Under the pieces are notes generated by a model. The model was given only the letters and a program-made list of their open reading frames with translations, was not told where the DNA came from and did not search any database. The position numbers were made by a program, and so were the translations under genes. DNA of 36,771 nucleotides from Candidatus Fimadaptatus faecigallinarum (GTDB taxonomy: Bacteria > Bacillota > Clostridia > Christensenellales > Aristaeellaceae). Where the stretch lies: the NCBI GenBank assembly GCA_018714445.1, contig DVNK01000001.1:1-36771 (forward strand). Reading direction: 5' to 3'. Positions 1-8,776 of the stretch are shown here, piece after piece. Every line of letters starts with the position of its first letter. The stretch's first letter is position 1.

Positions 1-216
1 GTTGGAGAAGAAATCCCACAGCTGTTCGTATACCGGATCGAGATAGCCCGCCGCACGCAGCTTATCCTCTTTCTGCTTGTCGGTGAGCTTCATCAGCTCA
101 TCTTCAGTGAAAAAGTAATCGGTGGGCATCATTCGCAGCAGTAGGAATACAGTGCATACAATCAGCAAAATCGTAACCAGCGATTGCAGCAGCCGTTTGA
201 CTGTGTATTTCAGCAT
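1..216 (-). CDS. Peptide ABC transporter permease, DppB/OppB type (partial, 3' end outside window)
   Basis: Reading from the ATG at 216, the 72 visible residues begin MLKYTVKRLLQSLVTILLIV and continue with a hydrophobic run up to LLLRMMPTDYFF. This is the usual start of DppB/OppB-type permeases: a short cytoplasmic piece, a first membrane helix at about residues 8-28, then a Pro-rich turn. A GGGAGG ribosome binding site precedes the ATG by 7 bases. It lies downstream of the family 5 solute-binding protein on the same strand, 204 bp away, so it is very likely the first membrane subunit of that peptide or oligosaccharide importer. The gene runs off the left edge, so the later helices and the EAA loop are not seen. 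Confidence 0.8.
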   Translation of the reverse strand, partial: MLKYTVKRLLQSLVTILLIVCTVFLLLRMMPTDYFFTEDELMKLTDKQKEDKLRAAGYLDPVYEQLWDFFSN

Positions 217-256
217 ATTCCGACCTCCCGTCCCTTTGGTGAAATATAATGTGAAA

Positions 257-317
257 GGGTACCATCGCTCAATGCCATAGGCGGCGATAACCCGCTCGTC
301 ATTGGGCGGTGGTACCC
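257..317 (-). repeat. Imperfect inverted repeat, long hairpin in the SBP-permease gap
   Basis: Arms at 257-274 and 300-317 pair over 18 bases with two G-U-type mismatches (GGGTACCAyCGCyCAATG), with a 25-base loop. It lies between the solute-binding protein gene and the permease gene, and no poly-U run follows it. It could slow RNA decay or polymerase and so lower permease expression. A weak promoter-like pair (TTGAGC at 267-272, TATATT at 243-248, 18-base spacer) overlaps its left arm on the minus strand. Confidence 0.6.
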
Positions 318-348
318 TGAAAGCGTCAGGCGCAATCTGACAGGCATT

Positions 349-387
349 CCGGCAGCCGTCCCTCACCCTTGAGGCAACGGCTGCCGG
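349..387 (-). terminator. Stem-loop just after the SBP stop codon (attenuating or stabilising hairpin)
   Basis: CCGGCAGCCGT (349-359) pairs perfectly with ACGGCTGCCGG (377-387). Inside it CCTC pairs with GAGG around an ACCCTT loop. It begins 34 bp after the solute-binding protein stop codon. There is no clear U tract on the minus strand, so a partial terminator or RNase barrier fits better than a full stop. Hairpins here are common where the binding protein is made in excess over the permease. Confidence 0.6.
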
Positions 388-420
388 CTATTCGGTTTGG
401 TTAAAGCTGACTTCTAAGGA

Positions 421-2541
421 TTATGCAGCCTCGTCGGTCGCGGTGTCATCGGCGGGCGCTTCAGTCGCGGCAGCCTCGTCAGTCGCATCAGCGGTAGGCT
501 CTTCAGTCGCGACAGCCTCGTCGGTAGCATCAGCGGCGGGCTCTTCGGTCGCGGCAGCGGCCTCGTCGGTCGCAGTAGCGTCAGCCTCATCGGTCGTCGC
601 AGCATCGGTAGTGGCGGTGCCGCTCTCGTAGGCAGCCTTGAACGCCTCGTAATCGGCGGTGGTGTAGCCCTCGTCATTGGTCTCCCAGTTGACGTAACGG
701 GTCGCCTGCATGCCGTAAGCGCAGTAGATCTTGCTGTAGTCGTTGACCTTGGTCAGCTGCCAGCCGGTCTCGTTGTAGAACGGGATGGTCAGCGCGTTCT
801 CGACGAAGTAGGTCTCGGCCTCGGCGAACGCAGCCAGACGCGCATCGTAATCGTCGGTTATGGCCTTGGCCGAGTTAACCATCTCGGTGAAGGTCCTGTA
901 AGTATCCAGCAGATCAGCAGCGCCGCCCGCGTAAACGGTCTCGCCGTCGACGACGTTGTTTATCTTACTGTAAGTGTCGGAGTAGTAGGCGTTGGCCTCG
1001 CCATAGGTCTCCTGGCCCAGGAAGTTGACGGGATCACCGAAGTCGGCGCCCCAGCCGTTCAGGTAGATCGACGCCAGCTGCGGAGTGCGCACCTCGTTGG
1101 CCAGCGAGGACACATAGGTCTTGACGTTGAGCACTACGAAGTCGTCGCCCAGGTAGTCGGATACCAGCTGCTTGAGTACATCGGCAGTATCTTTCTGAGT
1201 CTGGTTGTTGCCGGCGATGTAGTGGTCGACCTGTATCGGGAATTCGACGCCCAGCGCGGTCAACTCTTCGATGGCCTGCGCCTTGTACGCAGCGGCCTTT
1301 TCGGCGTCTACGCGATCATAGGTGTCGGTGTAAGCCAGACCCAGGTTGTCCAGCACCAGGTTGGTGTAATCCGTGCCGTCAGAGGTGGTGGCCACGGCGC
1401 GCGCGGTGTAGGTGTAGATGTTGCAGTTCAGCGGGTTGATGGCATTGGTGCGGGCCAGATACTCGGTCCAGTCGATGCCATAGTACCAGGCAAGGCGGAA
1501 CGCGGTGTTGGCCGCTGCGGTATTCCAGTTCAGATCCGGGCTGCCGTCTTCCAGCTTCTTGTCAAAGCAGAAGTGCACAGACCAGGCGTACTTGGTGGGG
1601 CGATACTCGGTCAGGTAGTCGTGATATACGTTCGACTCATCCTCATAAATGGTCTGCAGCGCCGACTGAGTCAGGTTGACATGATCCAGCTCGCCGGTCT
1701 GATAGAGCTGATAGGCCACGTCGACGGACTCGACCATGTGCACGGTCACGGTGTCGAACACGGTGTTCTCATCCAGGCCGTACCAGGTCTCGTTCTTGGT
1801 CAGCACCTTCTCGTTGCCGGCGACGTACTCGGTGATGGTGTACGGGCCGTTGTACCAGAGCGTGTCATAGGTCACGGCAAAGTAGCCGTCCGCGCCCAGG
1901 TCAGCCAGCAGGTCGCCCGAGATCGGGCTCAGCGCGCAGTAGGTAGCCAGCGTCGGGAAGTAAGCCAGCGGCTCAACGCAGGTCACAACCAGCGTGTAGT
2001 CGTCCACGGCCTCCATGCCGACCATTTCCATGAACTTATCCAGGCCCAGGTTCATCGCTTCCTCGGTCTTGCCCTCGTCGACCAGCTCAGCGGTATATTT
2101 ATAGTAATCGCCCGCGCCTTCGATCATCTCTATGGGCATCGAGGTGTTGGCCGCCTCGTTCTTGGCCGCATTGAGCACGAACTCAAGGCCCCACAGGAAG
2201 TCCTCGGCGATGCAGTCGGCCATGTAGTTGCCCTCATAGTCGACCCAGGTCACATCGTCGCGCAGCACGAAAGTCCAGGTCTTGCCGCCGTCCTCGGAGC
2301 TCCACTCCTTGGCCACCGCGGGCTGCAGGCTACCATGGTTATCATTGGTCAGCAGGCCGTCTATGCAGTTGCTCAGCACGTTCAGGTCGACAGCGCCCTG
2401 CGAGTGCTGTATGCAGAACGTCTCCATTTCATTATTCTGCGTCGCATAGTCGTCGAAGTCGGTAATCGGCGCTGCATAAGCCATGCTGGCCATGCTCGCC
2501 AACAGTACAACTGCCAAAGCCAGAGAAAGCAGTTTCTTCAT
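421..2541 (-). CDS. Extracellular solute-binding protein, family 5 (peptide/oligosaccharide importer)
   Basis: The 706-residue protein has a type I signal peptide (MKKLLSLALAVVLLASMASM, likely cleaved after AYA near residue 23) and then the family 5 fold, with VAKEWSSEDGGKTWTFVLRD and later the YNGPYTITEY region. This family captures peptides or sugars for an ABC importer, and the permease gene follows. There is no lipobox cysteine, which is unusual for a monoderm, where such proteins are normally lipid-anchored. The last ~65 residues (about 641-706) are an Ala/Thr/Asp/Glu low-complexity tail with two near-identical 14-residue units, EEPAADATDEAVAT and EEPTADATDEAAAT. The start is supported by an AGGGGG ribosome binding site and a consensus promoter upstream. 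Ligand unknown. Confidence 0.9.
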   Translation of the reverse strand: MKKLLSLALAVVLLASMASMAYAAPITDFDDYATQNNEMETFCIQHSQGAVDLNVLSNCIDGLLTNDNHGSLQPAVAKEWSSEDGGKTWTFVLRDDVTWVDYEGNYMADCIAEDFLWGLEFVLNAAKNEAANTSMPIEMIEGAGDYYKYTAELVDEGKTEEAMNLGLDKFMEMVGMEAVDDYTLVVTCVEPLAYFPTLATYCALSPISGDLLADLGADGYFAVTYDTLWYNGPYTITEYVAGNEKVLTKNETWYGLDENTVFDTVTVHMVESVDVAYQLYQTGELDHVNLTQSALQTIYEDESNVYHDYLTEYRPTKYAWSVHFCFDKKLEDGSPDLNWNTAAANTAFRLAWYYGIDWTEYLARTNAINPLNCNIYTYTARAVATTSDGTDYTNLVLDNLGLAYTDTYDRVDAEKAAAYKAQAIEELTALGVEFPIQVDHYIAGNNQTQKDTADVLKQLVSDYLGDDFVVLNVKTYVSSLANEVRTPQLASIYLNGWGADFGDPVNFLGQETYGEANAYYSDTYSKINNVVDGETVYAGGAADLLDTYRTFTEMVNSAKAITDDYDARLAAFAEAETYFVENALTIPFYNETGWQLTKVNDYSKIYCAYGMQATRYVNWETNDEGYTTADYEAFKAAYESGTATTDAATTDEADATATDEAAAATEEPAADATDEAVATEEPTADATDEAAATEAPADDTATDEAA
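463..546 (-). repeat. Two 42-bp tandem units in the SBP tail
   Basis: Positions 463-504 and 505-546 match at 37 of 42 bases and encode EEPTADATDEAAAT and EEPAADATDEAVAT. Degenerate copies continue on both sides (about 424-620). The unit length is a multiple of three, so copy-number changes would keep the frame. Confidence 0.8.
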
Positions 2542-2569
2542 GACGGTTCCCCCTTCGTTGATTTGAACA

Positions 2570-2593
2570 GAATAGACAACGTATCGTCTATTC
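2570..2593. promoter_or_regulatory. Perfect palindrome just downstream of the SBP promoter (operator candidate)
   Basis: GAATAGAC (2570-2577) and GTCTATTC (2586-2593) are perfect inverted 8-mers 8 bases apart. Measured from the -10 box at 2604-2609, the palindrome covers about +4 to +27 of the transcript. It could be a repressor operator or a 5'-UTR hairpin. Confidence 0.55.
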
Positions 2594-2603
2594 CTTATTT
2601 GTC

Positions 2604-2633
2604 ATTATAACTTCTCCCTTTTTCATTTGTCAA
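2604..2633 (-). promoter_or_regulatory. Sigma-A promoter of the peptide transporter operon
   Basis: On the minus strand TTGACA (2628-2633) and TATAAT (2604-2609) are separated by 18 bases. Both hexamers are perfect consensus. The start codon lies about 55 bases downstream of the expected transcription start. Confidence 0.85.
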
Positions 2634-2758
2634 GTATTTTTTGCATAAAAAACGCACCTTGCATGCAAATTTAAAGCAGTTTATTGCCTTCCGGAAGCAG
2701 CTTTTAAATATTATCGAGGTCAATGCAGGCAAAAGTTTGCTCCATTTACAGTCTGCTA

Positions 2759-2787
2759 TTGCAACCAGCACTGCTTTACGGTATAAT
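2759..2787 (+). promoter_or_regulatory. Sigma-A promoter of the small membrane protein gene
   Basis: TTGCAA (2759-2764), a 17-base spacer and TATAAT (2782-2787) put the transcription start near 2794, 24 bases before the ATG at 2818. This rules out the longer upstream reading of the frame. Confidence 0.8.
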
Positions 2788-2817
2788 ACATGCAGCTACT
2801 TAAGAGGTGGTGTGCAT

Positions 2818-3225
2818 ATGCGCAAATGGCTGAATCGAAATGTTAAGCGGTATATGATCCGCCCGATAATATACAAATCTTCCTCTCGCTTTGCCTATCT
2901 GTTGACACTGGCGCTTTTGTGGGACCGCTTCATCAGTCGGGGCACGACGGTAGGGCTGAGCGCCGCGTTCGGTCTGATAGGCGTCGGATTTCTGCTGGCC
3001 ACGTGGCTGGCATGGCTCCGCATCGACGGCGTGCGCATACCGCGCCTGCCCGCACGCACCCGCAAAGCTCCAAAGATCGACAGCCTTTACGGCGACATGA
3101 TCGACCATGTGGATGAACCCATAACCGATTACGCCGATCTCGACGCCAATGAGCAGAACGTCTGCCTCATGCTCTCCGACGCAATCTGCGCCGTGCTGTT
3201 TGGCGTTATTTCGCTCTTTGTATAG
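2818..3225 (+). CDS. Small hypothetical membrane protein (135 aa)
   Basis: I do not recognise the family. The frame is open from 2641, but the promoter -10 box at 2782-2787 and a GAGGTGG ribosome binding site mark the ATG at 2818. The protein has a basic N-terminus (MRKWLNRNVKRYMIRPIIYK), a hydrophobic stretch at about residues 24-38, a second, stronger one at about 44-67 (GLSAAFGLIGVGFLLATWLA), a polar region with several acidic residues, and a third hydrophobic segment at the C-terminus (CAVLFGVISLFV). That predicts two or three membrane helices. It is divergent from the peptide transporter operon and ends at a strong hairpin, so it looks like a single-gene unit. Confidence 0.7.
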   Translation: MRKWLNRNVKRYMIRPIIYKSSSRFAYLLTLALLWDRFISRGTTVGLSAAFGLIGVGFLLATWLAWLRIDGVRIPRLPARTRKAPKIDSLYGDMIDHVDEPITDYADLDANEQNVCLMLSDAICAVLFGVISLFV

Positions 3226-3289
3226 GCGCATGCCGGTCCATTGCAGTCAAGCCTTTTGCCCTTGCGCGCCCTGGCCTGCAGGACGCAAA

Positions 3290-3318
3290 CGACCGCATTG
3301 CAAAATGCAATGCGGTCG
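3290..3318. terminator. Perfect 13-bp hairpin between convergent genes (bidirectional terminator)
   Basis: CGACCGCATTGCA (3290-3302) and TGCAATGCGGTCG (3306-3318) pair perfectly around an AAA loop. It separates the small membrane protein gene (plus) from the end of the leucine operon (minus). An AT-rich stretch follows on the plus side, containing the direct repeat ACACAATTTATTT at 3322-3334 and 3343-3355. Confidence 0.7.
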
Positions 3319-3383
3319 ACAACACAATTTATTTTACAGCATACACAATTTATTTCGAAGTATAATTAATATATTTTTGATTA

Positions 3384-4451
3384 TTACGCCTTCACGAGCC
3401 TGTCGATTATCAGCTGGCCGCAACGCGCGCAGCCAACTTGCGTCATGCCCGCATCCATTATGTCCGCGGTGCGATAGCCCGCGTCCAGATAGGCTGACAC
3501 GGCGGCTTCGATTGCGTCGGCCTCCTCCGGCATATCAAAGCTGAAGCGCAGCATCATGGCCGCAGACAGTATTGTGCCTATGGGATTGGCGATATCCTTG
3601 CCGGCGATGTCGGGCGCCGAACCATGTATCGGCTCGTACAGGCCGCACGAGGTCGCGCCCAGGCTGGACGAGGGAATCATGCCTATTGATCCGGTTATCA
3701 TCGACGCCTCATCCGAGAGTATGTCGCCAAACATGTTCTCGGTCACGATTACGTCGAACTGCGCCGGATTTTTGACTATCTGCATCGCGCAGTTATCCAC
3801 CAGCATATCGGTAAGCTCCACATCGGGATATTCGTCCGCCAGCCGGTGCATGACCTTTTTCCACAGGCGGCTCGTGTCCAGCACGTTCGACTTTTCGACC
3901 GAGCAGAGCTTCCTGCGCCGCTTTTGCGCGGTCTCAAAGCCTATCCTGCCGATGCGCTCGATCTCGGCGGCGCTGTACTTCATCACGTCTGTTGCAGTAT
4001 CGCCCTCGGTCTTGTGCTCGCCGAAGTATATTCCGCCTATCAGCTCCCGAACAATTATGAAGTCGATGCCCTGATCTACTATCGACTTTTTGAGCGGCGA
4101 AGCCCCGGCCAGCTGCGGCCATATCTTGGCCGGGCGGTTATTCGAATATACGCCCATGCCCGCGCGCAGTCGGAGCAGGCCCTTTTCCGGGCGCATATGG
4201 CCGGGCACATCGTTCCACTTGGCGCCGCCCACCGCGCCCAGCAGCACGCTGTCCGACTCCACGCACCGCTTGAGCATCTCGTCCGGCAGCGGATCGCCCC
4301 ATCTGTCAATCGCGCAACCGCCCATGTCCACGTCCACGTAATTGAACGTATGCCCATACAGCTTTGCGACCCTGTCAAGTACCCTGAGCGCCTGCTCGAC
4401 TATCTCGGGGCCTATGCCATCGCCACGTATTACCGCTATTTGCTTAACCAT
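3384..4451 (-). CDS. leuB: 3-isopropylmalate dehydrogenase
   Basis: LeuB oxidises and decarboxylates (2R,3S)-3-isopropylmalate to 4-methyl-2-oxopentanoate with NAD+, the third step of leucine synthesis, in the cytosol. The 355 residues match the family length. Visible marks are the N-terminal [10 protein letters not shown], the substrate arginines in [17 protein letters not shown], the [11 protein letters not shown] loop, the metal-binding stretch [17 protein letters not shown] and the NAD-site [20 protein letters not shown]. Its start overlaps the end of leuD by 8 bp, so translation is probably coupled. It is the last gene of the leuACDB operon. All four isoleucines in its first 20 codons are ATA. 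Confidence 0.97.
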   Translation of the reverse strand: MVKQIAVIRGDGIGPEIVEQALRVLDRVAKLYGHTFNYVDVDMGGCAIDRWGDPLPDEMLKRCVESDSVLLGAVGGAKWNDVPGHMRPEKGLLRLRAGMGVYSNNRPAKIWPQLAGASPLKKSIVDQGIDFIIVRELIGGIYFGEHKTEGDTATDVMKYSAAEIERIGRIGFETAQKRRRKLCSVEKSNVLDTSRLWKKVMHRLADEYPDVELTDMLVDNCAMQIVKNPAQFDVIVTENMFGDILSDEASMITGSIGMIPSSSLGATSCGLYEPIHGSAPDIAGKDIANPIGTILSAAMMLRFSFDMPEEADAIEAAVSAYLDAGYRTADIMDAGMTQVGCARCGQLIIDRLVKA

Positions 4452-4941
4452 TGGCTGCGCCTTCTTTCAGCGACTTGAGCAGTCCGCCGCTCCTTATGAT
4501 GTTCTGGATAAACGGCGGGAACGGCTGCGCCTTGTAGGATTTGCCGGTGGTGCTATCGGTTATGACGCCCGTGTCAAAGTCGACGCTGACCTCGTCGCCG
4601 GCATTGATCTCGCCCGCCGCAGCTTCGCACTCGAGTATCGGCAGACCGATATTTATGGCGTTGCGATAGAATATCCGCGCAAAGCTCTTGGCGATCACGC
4701 AGCCCACACCACAGGTCTTGATTACCAGCGGCGCATGTTCGCGCGACGAACCGCAGCCAAAGTTCCAGCCGGCTACGATCACGTCGCCTGCCTTTACCTG
4801 CTTTACGAAGCTGGCGTCTATGTCCTCCATGCAGTGCAGCGCCAGTTCCTTGGCGTTGGGCGTATTCAGGTAGCGGGCGGGTATGATGACGTCGGTATCG
4901 ACGTTATCGGGATATTTAAAAACTTTGCCCTGTGCGTTCAT
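4444..4941 (-). CDS. leuD: 3-isopropylmalate dehydratase, small subunit
   Basis: LeuD pairs with LeuC to isomerise 2-isopropylmalate to 3-isopropylmalate. The 165-residue protein carries the swivel-domain marks of the small subunit: [13 protein letters not shown] near the N-terminus, [14 protein letters not shown] around residue 60, and [21 protein letters not shown]. The short length is typical of the archaeal/clostridial-type small subunit rather than the ~200-residue E. coli form. It starts 3 bp after leuC and its stop overlaps the leuB start, so the three are one translation unit. Confidence 0.97.
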   Translation of the reverse strand: MNAQGKVFKYPDNVDTDVIIPARYLNTPNAKELALHCMEDIDASFVKQVKAGDVIVAGWNFGCGSSREHAPLVIKTCGVGCVIAKSFARIFYRNAINIGLPILECEAAAGEINAGDEVSVDFDTGVITDSTTGKSYKAQPFPPFIQNIIRSGGLLKSLKEGAANG

Positions 4942-4944
4942 CGC

Positions 4945-6204
4945 TTAATCCTCCTTGTACTCTGTGATGAAGCCTGTAAGCGCGCTGGCCGCGGCGGTAT
5001 ACGGCGATGCAAGATATACCTCGCTGTCCACATGACCCATGCGCCCGACGAAATTGCGGTTGGTTGTGGCGACGCAGCGCTCGCCTGCGGCAAGTATGCC
5101 CATATAGCCGCCCAGGCACGGCCCGCAAGTAGGCGTGGACACGACCGCGCCCGCATCTATGAACGCGGTGTACCAGCCGCGCTGCACGCATTCGCGGAGT
5201 ATATGCATAGTGGCGGGGATTATGATGCAGCGCACACCGTCGGCGATCTTCTTGCCGTTTAGTATCTTGTAGGCGGCCTCCATGTCCTCCATGCGACCGT
5301 TGGTGCAGGAACCTATGACCACCTGATCGATCTTAATGTCATGCAGCTCGCTGGCGGGGCGAGTGTTTTCGGGCAGATGCGGGCAGGCCACGGTGGGCAC
5401 TATCGAGCAAAGGTCGATATCAATGACTTTTTCATACTCCGCATCGGGGTCGGCGGCATACACAACCGGCGGGCGTTCGCTGCGTCCGTCAAGGTACGCA
5501 AGCGTCACGTCGTCCACCGGGAATATGCCGTTTTTAGCGCCGGCCTCGATCGCCATATTGCATATGCAGAGCCGGTCGTCCATTGACAGCGCGTGCGCGC
5601 CGTCGCCCACGAACTCCATGCTCTTGTAAAGCGCGCCGTCGACGCCTATCTGGCCTATTATCGTGAGTATTACGTCCTTGCCCGAGCAGTTTGCGGGCAG
5701 CTTGCCCGTAAGGTTGAACTTTATCGCCGAGGGCACCTTGAACCACGCCATGCCCGTGGCCATGCCCGCGGCCATGTCGGTCGAGCCCACACCCGTAGAA
5801 AACGCGCCCAGCGCGCCATAGGTGCAGGTATGGCTATCCGCGCCGATTATGCAGTCGCCGGCGGTCACCACGCCCTGCTCGGGCAGCAGCGCATGCTCTA
5901 TGCCCATCTTGCCCACGTCGTAGAAGTGGCTCACACAATGAGCGCAGGCAAATTCGCGGCAGGTCTTGGACTGTTCGGCCGCCTTGATGTCCTTATTGGG
6001 CACAAAGTGATCCAGCACTATGGCGATCTTGTCCTTGTCAAACACCTTATCAAAGCCCGCCTTGTTAAACTCGTTCACCGCGACGGGCGTGGTGATATCG
6101 TTGCCCAGCACAATATCGAGCTTGGCGTTTATGAGCTGCCCGGCAACCACAGTGTCAAGACCCGCATGAGCTGCCAGTATCTTCTGAGTCATTGTCATAC
6201 CCAT
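4945..6204 (-). CDS. leuC: 3-isopropylmalate dehydratase, large subunit
   Basis: LeuC is the [4Fe-4S] aconitase-fold subunit of isopropylmalate isomerase. At 419 residues it belongs to the short HacA-like group rather than the ~465-residue E. coli type. Iron-sulphur ligands are visible in IGSCTNGR and in [25 protein letters not shown] and [11 protein letters not shown] are family signatures. The ATG at 6204 lies 2 bp after the leuA stop, and its GGAGG ribosome binding site is inside the last leuA codons. Internal ATG codons at residues 3 and 5 are possible starts but fit the ribosome binding site less well. Confidence 0.97.
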   Translation of the reverse strand: MGMTMTQKILAAHAGLDTVVAGQLINAKLDIVLGNDITTPVAVNEFNKAGFDKVFDKDKIAIVLDHFVPNKDIKAAEQSKTCREFACAHCVSHFYDVGKMGIEHALLPEQGVVTAGDCIIGADSHTCTYGALGAFSTGVGSTDMAAGMATGMAWFKVPSAIKFNLTGKLPANCSGKDVILTIIGQIGVDGALYKSMEFVGDGAHALSMDDRLCICNMAIEAGAKNGIFPVDDVTLAYLDGRSERPPVVYAADPDAEYEKVIDIDLCSIVPTVACPHLPENTRPASELHDIKIDQVVIGSCTNGRMEDMEAAYKILNGKKIADGVRCIIIPATMHILRECVQRGWYTAFIDAGAVVSTPTCGPCLGGYMGILAAGERCVATTNRNFVGRMGHVDSEVYLASPYTAAASALTGFITEYKED

Positions 6205-6206
6205 AG

Positions 6207-7877
6207 TCAGTTACCTCCCTTGGTCATGTTGTAGAACGCGCTGAGGAGCGCCTTTGTGCTGGCCGTGATAACGTCCGTATCGGTGCCTGCGCCCCAGTAC
6301 ATGTCGCCGTTATCGCGCTCAAGGCCGATGTAAGACGCCGCGACGCTGCGCGAGCCCTCGCCCTGCATGCTGTGCTGCGTGAACACCTGCAGCGAGTACT
6401 TTTCACCGGTGTACTCGGTCAGCGCGTTGTTTATCGCGTTCAGCGTACCATTGCCCTCGGCCTCAAGCTCGGTCTCTACGCCGTCGCGCATGAAGGTTAT
6501 CGTTATCTTCACGACGTCGTTTTCGCGCATGAAGTCGAAGTCGGTGACGCTGATGCCGCTTTGCAGGTTCAGATAATTCTCGGCAAAGATATCCAGTATC
6601 TCGTGGGACTTGAGCTCCTTGTGCTCGTGATCGGATATGCTCTTGCACAGATAGCTGAAATGCTCGCGCATCTTGGGCGGCAGATTGTAACCGAAGGACT
6701 GCTCGAGCAGCGCGCCTATGCCGCCCTTGCCCGACTGCGAATTGACCCTTATGACGTCCGCGTCATAAGTGCGGCCGATGTCGGTCGGATCGATCGGTAT
6801 GTACGGCACGCTCCACTCATGCAGCTTTTTGCGCGCCCGGTACTTCATGCCCTTGGCTATCGCGTCCTGGTGGCTGCCCGAGAACGCCGCGAACACCAGC
6901 GCACCGGCATACGGCGTGCGCTCATACACGTGCATGCGCGTGCATTTTTCGTACTCCTCGACCAGGTAGTTCATATTGCTGAAGTCGAGCTTGGGATCTA
7001 CGCCATGCGAGTACATGTTCAGCGCAAGGGTGATTATATCCACATTGCCGGTGCGCTCGCCGTTGCCAAACAGCGTGCCCTCCACGCGCTCCGCGCCCGC
7101 CAGCAGCGCGAGTTCTGTATCGGCCACGCCCGTGCCGCGGTCGTTGTGCGGATGCAGCGAGAGCGTAATATGCTCGCGGTATTTGAGGTTCTGGTTCATG
7201 TATTCGACCTGGCTCGCATAAACGTGCGGCAGGCTCATCTCGACCGTAGCCGGCAGGTTGATTATGACGTTGTTATCCGCGCTCGGCTCCAGCACGTCCA
7301 GCACGGCGTTGCAGACCTCCAGCGAGTATTCGGGTTCCGCGCCGGTAAACGATTCCGGCGAGTATTCGAAGCGGAAGTTGCCCTCGTACTCGCTTGCCAA
7401 CTGCTTGACGAGTTTGGCGCCGTCTACCGCTATCTGCTTTATCTCCTCCTTGGACTTTTTGAATACCTGTTCGCGCTGCGCGACGCTCACCGAATTGTAG
7501 AAGTGTATTATTGCACTGGGCGCGCCCTTGCAGGCTTCAAACGTCTTGCGGATGATGTGCTCGCGGCACTGAGTCAGCACCTGTACGGTCACGTCGTCGG
7601 GTATCATGTTATTGTCTATCAGCGTGCGCAGAAATTCAAATTCCGTCTCGCTCGCCGCGGGGAATCCCACCTCTATCTCCTTAAAGCCCACCGCCAGCAG
7701 CACCTTGTAGTACTCCAGCTTTTCCTCCAGGCTCATGGGCACCACCAGGCTCTGATTGCCGTCGCGCATATCCACGCTGCACCAGATCGGCGGAGTCTCT
7801 ATATGATCGCGCTTTACCCAACTGTCATACTTCTGGTCGACCGGGAAATATCCCACGCGGTATTTGGTTGCATCCAT
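6207..7877 (-). CDS. leuA: 2-isopropylmalate synthase (type 2)
   Basis: LeuA condenses acetyl-CoA with 2-oxoisovalerate to give 2-isopropylmalate, the committed step of leucine synthesis. The 556 residues and the N-terminal extension before [11 protein letters not shown] (about residues 34-44) mark the longer fungal/actinobacterial-type form. The TIM-barrel metal ligands lie in [15 protein letters not shown], and [14 protein letters not shown] is the next signature. The C-terminal ~150 residues form the LeuA dimer regulatory domain, where leucine usually binds ([15 protein letters not shown]). The gene is first in leuACDB, behind a T-box leader, so leucine probably controls both its transcription and, through the C-terminal domain, its enzyme activity. 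Confidence 0.97.
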   Translation of the reverse strand: MDATKYRVGYFPVDQKYDSWVKRDHIETPPIWCSVDMRDGNQSLVVPMSLEEKLEYYKVLLAVGFKEIEVGFPAASETEFEFLRTLIDNNMIPDDVTVQVLTQCREHIIRKTFEACKGAPSAIIHFYNSVSVAQREQVFKKSKEEIKQIAVDGAKLVKQLASEYEGNFRFEYSPESFTGAEPEYSLEVCNAVLDVLEPSADNNVIINLPATVEMSLPHVYASQVEYMNQNLKYREHITLSLHPHNDRGTGVADTELALLAGAERVEGTLFGNGERTGNVDIITLALNMYSHGVDPKLDFSNMNYLVEEYEKCTRMHVYERTPYAGALVFAAFSGSHQDAIAKGMKYRARKKLHEWSVPYIPIDPTDIGRTYDADVIRVNSQSGKGGIGALLEQSFGYNLPPKMREHFSYLCKSISDHEHKELKSHEILDIFAENYLNLQSGISVTDFDFMRENDVVKITITFMRDGVETELEAEGNGTLNAINNALTEYTGEKYSLQVFTQHSMQGEGSRSVAASYIGLERDNGDMYWGAGTDTDVITASTKALLSAFYNMTKGGN

Positions 7878-7995
7878 AGAACTTTCCGCTCCTTTTATAC
7901 TTATTGATGTTGGTCAGGTGGACCGGGCATCCAGCGACGGCGCGCGACCGGCAGTTCAGCCGTCAGTCGCGTTCCAACCCGTAGCACCGCAAGCC

Positions 7996-8038
7996 AAAAT
8001 AAAACCCGCCTCAAAGCTCATGCCTGCTTTGAGACGGG
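7996..8038 (-). terminator. T-box terminator hairpin
   Basis: On the minus strand CCCGTCTCAAAGC (8026-8038) pairs with GCTTTGAGGCGGG (8005-8017) around an 8-base loop, with one G-U pair, and is followed by TTTTATTTT (8004 down to 7996). It is the off state of the T-box switch. Confidence 0.93.
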
Positions 8039-8296
8039 TGAAATACATATTTACACTCGCGGTACCACTCAAATTGCGGATAATAACCCGCCACCTCATT
8101 GAAGTCAATCAACTTCTATGCACTGACGTAGCATACACGGGGCGCCCTACTTAACTCTCCGAAAGAGGTTCAGGTTTCCAGCTCAGAAGGCAGAGGACAA
8201 AGGTCGCACATGCCGATTCGCACCAACCATCGGCTCTCTGAAATGTCATCTCACCTTGACCATTCTTCGTCACAGCTTTTGTCTGTATTCAGTTGC
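7996..8296 (-). promoter_or_regulatory. T-box leader of the leucine operon
   Basis: The leader begins just below the promoter at 8302-8330 and ends in an intrinsic terminator. The T-box sequence GAGTGGTACCGCGAG lies at 8056-8070 on the minus strand. Stem I marks (CAGAGAGCCGATGG and TGGTGCGAATCGGC) are present. A leucine codon CTC at 8193-8195, just before TGCCTTCTGAGC, is my candidate specifier. Uncharged tRNA-Leu would bind the specifier and the T-box bulge and favour the antiterminator, switching on leuACDB when leucine is short. The class is certain; the exact specifier is a reading by eye. Confidence 0.93.
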
Positions 8297-8301
8297 AATG
8301 T

Positions 8302-8330
8302 ATTTTAGCACGGCCGATTGACTTTGTCAA
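8302..8330 (-). promoter_or_regulatory. Sigma-A promoter of leuACDB
   Basis: Minus-strand TTGACA (8325-8330), a 17-base spacer and TAAAAT (8302-8307). Transcription should start near 8296, at the base of the T-box leader. Confidence 0.88.
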
Positions 8331-8339
8331 TGGGCGTCC

Positions 8340-8721
8340 TTTAAATTTAAACTTTCCTGCGAATTCTACCAAATCTCGTTAACCGGCCCCGGTTGAGATC
8401 GCCTGCACAGTCAATACCTGCGCCTGCCTGCAATCGCCGGGCGCTAACTGCGTTGTGCGTCCGGCATTCTGACCGGCGGACACAGCCCAGTATATGCTCA
8501 AACAATATTGCCCGGCCAACAGCATCATGGTGAAGCCCCTCTTGCGATTTGCTGAACGCCCGACAGGCCACGCATTGACATGCCGCCTAACTATATTGCC
8601 ATCAATCCCGGTCATACTTGCCGTATTTTGGCTTTATCCACAGCGCTGTCCGCATGACCTCCGACCGTGTCACGAGGGTTTCAACCGCATATACATTGTA
8701 CTTTGCCCGAGCTATACCGCC
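8340..8721. other. Gene-free stretch between leu promoter and GNAT terminator
   Basis: I see no convincing gene. It holds one hairpin at 8373-8399 (ATCTC and AACCGG pairing with CCGGTT and GAGAT around CC, with a GTT bulge) and one isolated DnaA-box-like 9-mer TTATCCACA at 8634-8642. Short open frames here have no ribosome binding site and no recognisable motif. Confidence 0.5.
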
Positions 8722-8756
8722 ATAAAAGCGGCTCACCGGACAATGCCAGTGAGCCG
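8722..8756 (-). terminator. Intrinsic terminator after the GNAT gene
   Basis: On the minus strand CGGCTCACTGG (8746-8756) pairs with CCGGTGAGCCG (8729-8739) with one G-U pair around CATTGT. CTTTTAT follows. It lies 21 bp after the acetyltransferase stop codon and probably ends the 11753-8777 transcription unit. Confidence 0.8.
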
Positions 8757-8776
8757 TAACATAGCAAACGCATCGG

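Noticed and set aside
1222-2610. Long plus-strand open frame (462 codons) opposite the solute-binding protein
   Set aside because: The minus-strand protein is an unmistakable family member; the opposite frame is a His/Val/Arg-rich shadow without a ribosome binding site, as expected in GC-rich coding DNA.
6372-7907. Plus-strand open frame of 511 codons opposite leuA
   Set aside because: Composition is that of an antisense shadow (Arg/His/Val/Leu rich), no ribosome binding site, and it runs across the leuA start.
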